DNA of 9,081 nucleotides from AP-16 sp036395835 (GTDB lineage Bacteria > Pseudomonadota > Alphaproteobacteria > Rhizobiales > Xanthobacteraceae), in assembly GCA_036395835.1 (NCBI GenBank), contig DASWCW010000231.1:1-9081 (forward strand), read 5' to 3'. Under the pieces are notes generated by a model. That model saw nothing but the letters and a program-made list of their open reading frames with translations, was not told where the DNA came from and made no database searches. How positions within the stretch are numbered: the stretch's first letter is position 1; every line of letters begins with the position of its first letter. Below, piece after piece: positions 1 to 5,182 of this stretch. Both the position numbers and the translations under genes were made by a program.

Positions 1-171
1 CGCTCCAACGAGTCGCGCCTGGCCGAGTGGTCCGAGATCGACGGCGACGTCTGGACGATCCCAGCCGGCAGGATGAAGGCACACGTGGAGCATCGCGTCC
101 CATTGTGCGGCCGCGCGCTCGAGATCCTCGAGGAGATGCGCCGGGGATGCCGGCATCCCACATCGGCTTGA
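1..171 (+). pseudogene. tyrosine integrase catalytic-domain fragment (P4 type), both ends missing
   Basis: Frame 1 is open from the window edge to TGA at 169-171. It reads as the stretch around the first catalytic arginine of P4-type tyrosine recombinases: R1-S-N-E, then RLAEWSEIDGDVWTIP, then GRMKAHVEHRVPL and ALEILEEMR. R1, encoded by the first three bases, should be catalytic Arg I. Recognisable homology stops near base 141 (LEEMR); the last nine codons look like read-through of a junction. The downstream H-x-x-R box and the nucleophilic tyrosine are absent, so this piece cannot be an active recombinase. It meets the oppositely oriented integrase fragment at 143-654. Calling it integrase is confident from residue pattern; whether it came from the same gene as the opposing half is inference. 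Confidence 0.85.
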
Positions 172-654
172 GCACACCTGCAGGACCATGTCGACGTTGA
201 CCGCGGCGACCGGCAGCGGGCCGAGGACCGGGAACGCGTAGCGCGTCATCATCCCGGTCCAGTCCTCGAAGGTCTTCCGGCTGCGCCATCCTGCCTCGTG
301 GGCGTCGACCCACTCCTGAGCGGCCTGCTTGAACGTCATCACTGGCCGGTCGGCCAACCGCTGCTCCGCGCGCTTGCGGTCGCGGTCGATCTTCGGATCG
401 ATGCCTTCCAGGAGCAGCTTGCGCAGCTCGTCGCGCTTCAAGCGGGCCTCTGCGAGGCTTCTGTCGTGCAAGGATCCGAGTCCCATCGCCTGCTTCTTGC
501 CGCCGCCGAGCTGGTATCTGAACAGCCACGATCGGACGAGCCCGCCGCCCTTCGCCGGCTTGGTCCGCAGCCACAGGCCCAGACCGTCGTTGATCATCTC
601 CTTCTTGGACGTCCGGCACTGCCGGTCCGTCAGCCGATTTATTCCCCGTGCCAT
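143..654 (-). pseudogene. tyrosine integrase N-terminal half (DUF4102 plus core-binding domain), truncated and frameshifted
   Basis: Reading leftwards from ATG at 654, 160 codons follow the usual N-terminal layout of P4/CP4-57-type phage and island integrases. Residues about 1-87 are the DUF4102 arm-binding domain (INRLTDRQ, GLGLWLR, SWLFRY, MGLGSL, LLEGIDP). Residues about 106-160 are the SAM-like core-binding domain (MTFKQAAQEWVD, FPVLGPLPVAAVNVDMVLQV). After V160 two extra bases (173-177 reads CACAC on the + strand) shift the frame; in the restored frame the expected LKPMWDAGIP continues to about 143. Homology then stops at a palindrome and runs into the inverted catalytic fragment. A GAGGAG ribosome-binding sequence lies just before the start, and the 62-codon gene ends 10 bases upstream, so the two formed an operon. 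The catalytic domain is absent in this orientation. Confidence 0.85.
144..159. repeat. 16-bp perfect palindrome at the integrase-integrase junction
   Basis: GGGATGCCGGCATCCC equals its own reverse complement. It lies exactly where + strand integrase homology ends (about 141) and - strand integrase homology ends (about 143). Part of it is coding in the - strand gene (the WDAGIP segment), so the palindrome may have pre-existed and seeded a template switch or inversion. Confidence 0.8.
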
Positions 655-664
655 TTTCGTCTCC

Positions 665-853
665 TCAGTTCTTCGGCAGCGGTGGCAGATCGCCGAACGT
701 TCTGTCGAAGTAGTCCTTGCTGACCACTCGCGCGTTGTGGATAGGGTCACCGCTGCAGACCCAGTGCCACTCGCCGCGACTGAAGAACCAGGCATCGGCG
801 CCGCGGACGACGCACGGCAAACTCAAGTCCAAGACGCAGTAAGTCAGGTTCAT
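665..853 (-). CDS. small hypothetical protein, first gene of the integrase operon
   Basis: A 62-residue protein that I do not recognise. Start ATG at 853 is preceded by GGAGGAGGTGATGCC, a near-ideal ribosome-binding site 6-7 bases away, which fixes the start. The protein is aromatic-rich in the centre (WFFSRGEWHWVCSGDP, residues 22-37) and ends in a proline-rich tail (DLPPLPKN). It has no transmembrane segment and no clear helix-turn-helix. The gene ends 10 bases before the integrase start and follows a promoter at 903-931, so the two were co-transcribed. Position next to int suggests a recombination accessory or regulator of the element, possibly excisionase-like, but nothing in the sequence proves that. 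Confidence 0.7.
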   Translation of the reverse strand: MNLTYCVLDLSLPCVVRGADAWFFSRGEWHWVCSGDPIHNARVVSKDYFDRTFGDLPPLPKN

Positions 854-902
854 GGCATCACCTCCTCCATCGTTGGGGGCACCTTCGGGGGCATCCTCGG
901 GT

Positions 903-931
903 AATATATATCCATGTGCGAAAAAATGCAA
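903..931 (-). promoter_or_regulatory. sigma70-type promoter for the 62-codon gene and integrase
   Basis: Read on the - strand, TTGCAT (931-926) and TATATT (908-903) are separated by exactly 17 bases. Transcription would begin near 896, leaving a leader of about 40 bases before ATG 853. The -35 box lies inside the left arm of the inverted repeat at 925-945, which suggests repression by a protein bound there. A tiny open frame beginning at 915 would lie inside the promoter and is not considered translated. Confidence 0.55.
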
Positions 932-959
932 TAACGGATTGCATTCCCGTGGGAAATGC
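925..959. promoter_or_regulatory. cluster of three AATGC half-sites: candidate operator or integrase arm site
   Basis: AATGCAAT (925-932) and ATTGCATT (938-945) form a perfect 8-bp inverted repeat with a 5-base gap. A third half-site, AATGC at 955-959, faces the second across GGGAA/TTCCC symmetry (944-955). Three alternating copies next to the int promoter fit either an autorepression operator or arm-type sites of an attachment region. There is no independent proof of binding. Confidence 0.45.
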
Positions 960-997
960 CGATTCCACGCGGGTTTCTTGTGCGATAAAGGGCAACG

Positions 998-2008
998 GTG
1001 GCCGGACGCGGCGCGGCCATGACCAAGGCGATCACGTCGACCGCCGCCATGCAGCTCGTCGAACGCGGCAAGCTCGAGCTCGACCGACCGATCCGGGAGC
1101 TGCTGCCGGAGCTCGCCGCCGCCAAGGTGCTGGAAGGGTTCGACGCCGGGGGCGAGCCGAAGCTGCGCCCGGCCCGACGCGACATCACGCTTCGACATCT
1201 GCTGACCCACACGGCGGGATTCGCCTACGACATCTGGAGCCCCGACCTCATCCGTTACCAGGAGAGGATGGGAATCCCCGGGGTCATCAACTGCCAGAAT
1301 CTTGCGCTCACCACGCCGCTTCTGTTCGACCCCGGCGAGAAATGGAACTACGGCATCAACATCGATTGGGTCGGCAAGGCGGTCGAGAAGGTCAGCGGAC
1401 AGAATCTCGAGGACTATTTCCGCGACAACATTTTTGCCCCGCTCGGGATGCGGGATACCGCCTTCAAGCTCGGCACGGGCCAGCGCGCGCGGCTCGCCGG
1501 CATGCACGCGCGCCAGCCCGACGGATCGTTGCAGCAAATGGAATTCGAGCTGCCGCAGGAGCCCGAATTCCACATGGGCGGCGGCGGCCTGTACGGCACC
1601 GCGGGCGATTATCTCAAGTTCCAGCAGATGTTTCTGCACGAGGGCCGGCACAACGGCGCGCAAGTGCTAGAGCCCGAGACCGTGCGCTTGATGGTCCGGA
1701 ACCACATCGGCGACCTTGACGTGCGGCTGCTCGAGACCGCCATGCCGCCCTATTCCAACGACGCCGAATTCTTTCCCGGCATGATCAAGAAATGGGGCCT
1801 TGGATTCATGATCAGCACCGAAAGCGTGCCCGGCGGCCGCACTGCGGGGAGTCTCGCCTGGGCGGGGCTGGGCAATACCTATTTCTGGATCGATCCGGGC
1901 GAAGGCGTGGCGGGCGTCATCCTCACGCAGCTCATCCCGTTCGCCGATCCGAAAGTGCTCGAGCTGTTCGCGCAATTCGAAACCGCGGTCTATGCAGCGC
2001 TGCACTAG
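998..2008 (+). CDS. beta-lactamase-family serine hydrolase, N-terminally truncated, probably inactive remnant
   Basis: The frame encodes the body of a class C beta-lactamase-like / family VIII esterase-type serine hydrolase: ITLRHLLTHTAG (residues 63-74 from GTG 998), the second catalytic motif Y118-G-I-N121, APLGMRDTAF, GGGGLYGTAGDYLKF and a terminal WAG motif (288-290) in place of KTG. The normal S-x-x-K motif reads A-M-T-K (residues 7-10), so the nucleophilic serine is missing, and the signal peptide plus roughly the first 60-90 residues of typical relatives are absent. Homology begins abruptly at ATG 1019; the codons from GTG 998 have no resemblance to the family. The gene therefore looks cut at the active site by the element to its left. 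Its stop overlaps the cupredoxin start by 17 bases. Family identity is strong; exact substrate is unknown. Confidence 0.85.
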   Translation: MAGRGAAMTKAITSTAAMQLVERGKLELDRPIRELLPELAAAKVLEGFDAGGEPKLRPARRDITLRHLLTHTAGFAYDIWSPDLIRYQERMGIPGVINCQNLALTTPLLFDPGEKWNYGINIDWVGKAVEKVSGQNLEDYFRDNIFAPLGMRDTAFKLGTGQRARLAGMHARQPDGSLQQMEFELPQEPEFHMGGGGLYGTAGDYLKFQQMFLHEGRHNGAQVLEPETVRLMVRNHIGDLDVRLLETAMPPYSNDAEFFPGMIKKWGLGFMISTESVPGGRTAGSLAWAGLGNTYFWIDPGEGVAGVILTQLIPFADPKVLELFAQFETAVYAALH

Positions 2009-2444
2009 GATCGGAGCGGGAAGTGCCGTCGAGCTTCGGCTCGGGCTTTCCGCACTCCTGCTCGCGGCTGCTCTGTGCTGCGCCGACGCCCAAACGCCGG
2101 ATCGGAGTTCGCGGGATGCGGATTGGACGAAGGCCGAATCCGTGGTCGTCACCATGGTGAATTACGAATTCATTCCCGACCGGCTCAGCTTTCGGCGCGG
2201 CGTTGCCTATCGGTTGCACCTGGAGAACCGGGGATCGGAGATTCATGATTTTTCCGCGCCGGAGTTTTTCAAGGCGATCGAGCTGAACAATCCGGAGGTG
2301 CTGGGCGCCTATGCGACGCGGATCGTGGTGCGGCCGCAGGAAACCAAGGACATGTATTTCGTCGCGACGCGAGCCGGCTCGTACGAGCTGACCTGCGCCG
2401 ACCACGATTGGGCCGGCATGACGGCGCGGATCACCGTGGAGTGA
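1992..2444 (+). CDS. secreted cupredoxin-domain protein (type 1 copper site)
   Basis: A 150-residue protein with an N-terminal export signal (basic start, hydrophobic core LSALLLAAALCC at about 19-30, likely cleavage after ADA near residue 33) followed by a plastocyanin-like fold. All four usual blue-copper ligands are visible: H85 in EIHDFSAPEFF, then C135-x2-H138-x4-M143 in the C-terminal TCADHDWAGM loop. It probably acts in the periplasm as a single-domain electron carrier or copper-binding protein; the redox partner is not identifiable. ATG 1992 overlaps the end of the serine hydrolase gene by 17 bases, implying translational coupling in the ancestral operon. Since the upstream gene has lost its own 5' end and promoter, expression of this gene may be altered. 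No strong ribosome-binding site is visible. Confidence 0.87.
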   Translation: MQRCTRIGAGSAVELRLGLSALLLAAALCCADAQTPDRSSRDADWTKAESVVVTMVNYEFIPDRLSFRRGVAYRLHLENRGSEIHDFSAPEFFKAIELNNPEVLGAYATRIVVRPQETKDMYFVATRAGSYELTCADHDWAGMTARITVE

Positions 2445-2517
2445 TCCGCGATGCTCCGATGCCGGTGCTTCGGCAGGAATTCTTATTGATCAGCATTAAG
2501 GCAGGTAGACGCGCTTT

Positions 2518-2627
2518 ACCTCCACCTGAAAGGGGGGAGGTCGGCGAGCGTAGCGAGCCGGGAGGGGGTCGCGACGGATCCCCACCCGACCGCTGCGCGG
2601 TCGACCTCCCCTTTTCAAGGGGAGGTG
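2518..2627. repeat. compound palindromic intergenic repeat, possible bidirectional terminator
   Basis: The outer arms (2518-2543 and about 2602-2627) are imperfect reverse complements. The right arm is itself a hairpin, ACCTCCCC and GGGGAGGT around a 7-base loop (2604-2626). Inside are a second perfect hairpin, GACCGC-TGC-GCGGTC (2588-2602), and a GCGAGC direct repeat flanking GTA (2544-2558). This modular layout resembles short intergenic palindromic elements scattered through alphaproteobacterial genomes (recalled, not searched). It sits between the convergent cupredoxin and metallo-hydrolase genes, where its hairpins could end transcription from both sides. It contains no gene; open frames across it are incidental. 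Confidence 0.75.
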
Positions 2628-2668
2628 AAGAACGCGTGCCGCTCAGCCGCGGTCACAAAAACTGCCGC

Positions 2669-3934
2669 CTAGCGGAAAGGTCTTTGCTCGCGTGCATAGG
2701 CGGCGGCCGAACGGAACAGATTTTCGGCCATCAGGCCGGGCTCGCCATCGGCGCGCGTTTCATAGATCGCCGCAACCGCGTCGCCGACTGCGGCATTCTT
2801 CGGGCCGCACTCGAGCGCAAAATCGGCGAGATGACAGGCCAAGCGCATGTCGCCTGATCGGGCGAGCTCCCGCGCGCGGCGCAAGAGCGCGTCAATTCCG
2901 CCGCAGAGGCGCGCGATCTCCTCCGCCAGCGCTGCGCGAGGCGCGGGCTTGAGCTCGCTCGGGCGTCCGTTCCACCAGCCGCCATAGAAGCGAATGACAT
3001 TGCGCGCGATGAACTCGGCTTCGTCGTAGACGGGCTGCAGCCAGGGCGAGCCCGAAGCCGGAGGTTGCACCCGATGCACGATGTCGGTGTGAGGCGGCGC
3101 ACCGTCATTGAGCGCGGCAAGCGTCTGCTCGACGATCGATTCCAGATATTCGGCCGTCTCGATCAGCATGCGCTGGATTTTTTCCCGATTGCCGACGACC
3201 GGACCGCCGTGACCGGGACACAGGCTGTCGGGCTCGAGTGCCGCCATCCGGCGCAGGCCGTCCGCCCAGTCCCAGGGATAGCGCTGCACCTTTTGCGGAT
3301 TGCCGGCATTCGGCACGGCGTTGATGATCAGGTCGCCCGAGCACACCACGGAGCGTTGCGGACACCAAACCCAGCAGTGGTCGTCGGTCTCGGCGCGGCA
3401 GTGATGGATCTGGAATTGGAGTCCGCCGACCCGAAACGCGAGCTCGCGATCGAACAGCGTATCCGGCATCAGCTCCGGACCGCGGAAATTGTCGTATTCC
3501 CCGCCCGGCTCCGCGCGCTCGGCGCTGCCGCCAAACTGCCGGGCATTGACGGCGGCATTGTAACGACTGGTCCGCTCGTATCGCTCGAAACGGCCCAGTA
3601 TCCACCGCTGTGCAACGATCCGCGGCTGCGGCTGTCCGGCTTGCAGGAACGCCTTGAGCCCGAACGCATGATCGAAGTGACCATGCGTGAAGATCGCAGT
3701 GTGGATCGGCGCCGCCGTCTTCTCGCGCAGCAGCGCGGCGAGCGCGGGCGCGAGCGGCGCCATCCCGGAATCGACCAGCACGATGCCCTCATCGGTCTCG
3801 AACGCGGTCACGCCGCTGAACCGCGATTGGAACCAGGTTCGTTCCGCGACCTCGATTGGACCGCCGGACCAGAAGAACTTCGCCTCCTCCGGGCTCTTGT
3901 CGCGCATGGCGCGAAAATGATCGGCGGCCTTCAT
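2669..3934 (-). CDS. metallo-beta-lactamase-fold hydrolase, alkyl-sulfatase-like
   Basis: A 421-residue cytosolic-looking protein without signal peptide. The metallo-beta-lactamase core spans roughly residues 25-250: LVDSGM (54-59), the zinc motif T83-H84-G85-H86-F87-D88-H89, E182 within HHCRAETDDHCW, D201 in CSGDLIINAVPNAG, and H242 in CPGHGGPV. After it, FIARNVIRFYGGWWNGRPSE (308-327) is characteristic of the alkyl-sulfatase dimerisation domain of SdsA1/BDS1-type enzymes, which hydrolyse sulfate esters such as alkyl sulfates. The E182-to-D201 spacing suits paired acidic zinc ligands of that branch rather than classical lactamases. The usual C-terminal SCP2-like domain of full alkyl sulfatases is absent, and the protein is well short of them. 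Start ATG 3934 has AGGGAGAA about 8 bases upstream. It overlaps the preceding small frame by ATGA. Substrate is not determined; a linear sulfate or other ester/lactone is possible. Confidence 0.88.
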   Translation of the reverse strand: MKAADHFRAMRDKSPEEAKFFWSGGPIEVAERTWFQSRFSGVTAFETDEGIVLVDSGMAPLAPALAALLREKTAAPIHTAIFTHGHFDHAFGLKAFLQAGQPQPRIVAQRWILGRFERYERTSRYNAAVNARQFGGSAERAEPGGEYDNFRGPELMPDTLFDRELAFRVGGLQFQIHHCRAETDDHCWVWCPQRSVVCSGDLIINAVPNAGNPQKVQRYPWDWADGLRRMAALEPDSLCPGHGGPVVGNREKIQRMLIETAEYLESIVEQTLAALNDGAPPHTDIVHRVQPPASGSPWLQPVYDEAEFIARNVIRFYGGWWNGRPSELKPAPRAALAEEIARLCGGIDALLRRARELARSGDMRLACHLADFALECGPKNAAVGDAVAAIYETRADGEPGLMAENLFRSAAAYAREQRPFR

Positions 3935-4128
3935 GTTTCGTTCTCCCTCGCAGGATCTTGCAAATCAGGTCGGGATCGTCCCAGATTCCGTCCATCGCGC
4001 CGCACTGGCAACAAATGTCGACATCCACGTAGCATATCGGTTGGTCGCGTTCCGATGATCCAGGCGCAACCGCCTGCGCATGGCTCCGGAATCTCATTCT
4101 CGAAACAGTTCCAGCATTTCGGATTCAA
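3931..4128 (-). pseudogene. small cysteine-rich (zinc-ribbon-like) frame, apparently frameshifted
   Basis: From ATG 4128 the frame encodes 65 residues and ends in an ATGA overlap with the metallo-hydrolase start. The first part, CWNCFENEIPEPCAGGCAW, has paired cysteines (C5-x2-C8, C17-x3-C21) like small zinc ribbons. Beyond about 4050 this frame turns arginine-rich and implausible, while the +1 frame reads ERDQPICYVDVDICCQCG and then DGIWDDPDLICKIL, with more cysteines and GC-rich third positions. A single-base shift at about 4048-4065 would join them. Either the gene is broken, or only the first frame is used and couples translation to the hydrolase. I do not recognise the family. Confidence 0.4.
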
Positions 4129-4175
4129 ATTTTACGCACCGCACCCCAGCGAATGTAGTTGCATGAATGTAGGCT

Positions 4176-4201
4176 GGAACCATGTGGCTGCCTTGACGGT
4201 T
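4176..4201 (+). promoter_or_regulatory. candidate EcfG-type general-stress promoter (weaker match)
   Basis: GGAAC at 4176-4180, a 17-base spacer, then GGTT at 4198-4201. The consensus for the alphaproteobacterial stress sigma factor EcfG is GGAAC-N16/17-CGTT, so the -10 differs at one base. It lies about 40 bases before the TTG start at 4240. Confidence 0.35.
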
Positions 4202-4239
4202 CGGGTACAAGCATGAGCCAGAGGAGCTAGGAGCGTACA

Positions 4240-4479
4240 TTGTTCACGACACTGGTCTTGATCTGCTCATTGGCGGTGACGCCCGATCTGCGCCAATGCG
4301 ATCGCAACAACGCCGTTCACGTGGTCCAAGTGCCGGAGCAATATTCGATGCCCGCCTCGTGCTTCATGCACGGGCAGGCATATGTAGCCGGGACTTCGAT
4401 CGGCCAGCAATTGGCCGAAAACGAGAGCGTCAAAGTGCTCTGCATCAAGAGCACGACCCAGGCCAAGAACGTCGGGTAA
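4240..4479 (+). CDS. small hypothetical protein, TTG start
   Basis: A 79-residue protein that I associate with short hypothetical proteins of Bradyrhizobium-type genomes but cannot name. The TTG start at 4240 is chosen because AGGAG lies 6 bases upstream and no in-frame ATG gives a sensible N-terminus. The N-terminus (FTTLVLICSLAV) is moderately hydrophobic, possibly a weak export signal. Four cysteines (C9, C20, C42, C68) could form disulfides if the protein is periplasmic. The centre reads VHVVQVPEQYSMPASCFMHGQAY. No catalytic motif is visible. It stands alone, divergent from the metallo-hydrolase, with a possible stress promoter upstream. Confidence 0.7.
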   Translation: MFTTLVLICSLAVTPDLRQCDRNNAVHVVQVPEQYSMPASCFMHGQAYVAGTSIGQQLAENESVKVLCIKSTTQAKNVG

Positions 4480-4544
4480 GCCGCCGGCCACTTGACTGCA
4501 TGGCGGCAATCAAACTCCCGCGGTGAAATGTACGTCTCGACATG

Positions 4545-4580
4545 CCGCTGCCTGACAGCGGGGCCTGAATTATTTTTATT
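4545..4580 (+). terminator. weak hairpin followed by a T-rich run
   Basis: CCGCTG (4545-4550) and CAGCGG (4556-4561) form a 6-bp perfect stem with a 5-base loop. A T-rich stretch (TATTTTTATT, 4571-4580) follows about ten bases later rather than directly, so it is at best a weak intrinsic terminator for the gene ending at 4479. Confidence 0.35.
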
Positions 4581-4742
4581 TCGGCACTTGCATCGGCCGC
4601 CAACACGCCCGGCCTCTCCCGGAGGAACTTGATACCTGCGTGCCGGTTGCGCGCGTCCCGCGTGCGCTGCCGGGCGACGCAGGCTCGCGGATCGCGGCCA
4701 AGGGAGCGACGCGTCGGGATTCGATCCCCGCTCGGGCTGTCC

Positions 4743-4768
4743 GGAACGTCCGCGCGGCCTTCGACGTT
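4743..4768 (+). promoter_or_regulatory. EcfG-type general-stress-response promoter
   Basis: GGAAC (4743-4747), a 17-base spacer, then CGTT (4765-4768): an exact match to the alphaproteobacterial EcfG/SigT consensus. A start of transcription near 4775 would leave a leader of about 24 bases that contains the AGGAGG ribosome-binding site of the gene at 4799. Confidence 0.65.
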
Positions 4769-4798
4769 TCCCTCAACACGCCAGCAGGAGGTCATCGT

Positions 4799-5077
4799 AT
4801 GAAAATCCTTCTCACGGGAATCGCCGTGGCGGGCCTGGTGATGGCGGCTCAGCCGGTCTGGTCGCAGAGCAGCAGCCAGCAACTCAGCCAAAACACCCAG
4901 GACAACGCCCCGGGCACAGGGGGCACTTCCAAGCCGGGCACGCCTGGAAAGCCTGGCGGCAAATCCGGTCCGGCCGCCAAGCCATCGGGAGCCGCCGGAG
5001 CCGATGAGAGCGGCGTCAAGGGAATGCCCGGCAATAAATCCGGTCCCGCGGTGAAAGAGCCCGGGAAGAACCAGTAA
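4799..5077 (+). CDS. small secreted Gly/Pro/Lys-rich repeat protein
   Basis: A 92-residue protein. ATG 4799 is preceded by an AGGAGG ribosome-binding site, so the longer frame to 4640 is rejected. Residues 1-22 form a standard signal peptide (MKILL, then a hydrophobic core, ending near PVWS). The mature part is low in hydrophobic residues and built on a repeated unit: GKPGGKSGPAAKPSG (50-64) and KGMPGNKSGPAVKEPG (74-89), preceded by PGTGGTSKPGTPG. It is probably disordered and periplasmic or cell-surface associated. Similar short proteins with SKPG / KSGP repeats are, to my recollection, common hypothetical proteins in Bradyrhizobium; no function is known to me. The perfect EcfG-like promoter upstream suggests induction under general stress or in stationary phase. 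It is followed after 105 bases by the TonB-dependent receptor gene. Confidence 0.88.
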   Translation: MKILLTGIAVAGLVMAAQPVWSQSSSQQLSQNTQDNAPGTGGTSKPGTPGKPGGKSGPAAKPSGAAGADESGVKGMPGNKSGPAVKEPGKNQ

Positions 5078-5182
5078 GTCTGCCGGCGCCCAGCGCGCGT
5101 GCCGCGCGGCCCTCATCCGGGAGTGGCCACCAAGGCCCGCCTCCACTAGCATCCGGCCGAGTTGCGCGTGCCGGGGTGGGCG

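Larger units (their letters stand above)
4480..4798. other. 319-base gap between two small genes
   Basis: The gap holds the weak hairpin near 4545 and the EcfG-like promoter at 4743-4768. The open frame reaching back to 4640 in phase with the next gene is rich in Arg/Ala and has no start signal, so I treat it as non-coding. I see no RNA gene. Confidence 0.6.

Noticed and set aside
298..904. Long + strand open frames at 298-723 and 329-904
   Set aside because: They are antisense shadows of the integrase N-terminal half and the 62-residue gene, which have family-like sequence or a strong ribosome-binding site on the - strand.
850..915. A 21-codon leader peptide overlapping the 62-residue gene by ATGA
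   Set aside because: Its start lies between the -35 and -10 boxes of the likely promoter, so the transcript would not contain it.
665..1663. 332-codon - strand frame
   Set aside because: Only its last 62 codons follow a good start signal; the rest is antisense to the serine hydrolase.
3065..4216. 383-codon + strand frame
   Set aside because: It is antisense to the metallo-beta-lactamase gene, whose zinc motifs are unambiguous.
4710..4740. GATTCGATCCCC, resembling a tRNA T-arm
   Set aside because: The stem does not pair properly, and no D-arm, anticodon arm or acceptor stem can be folded around it.
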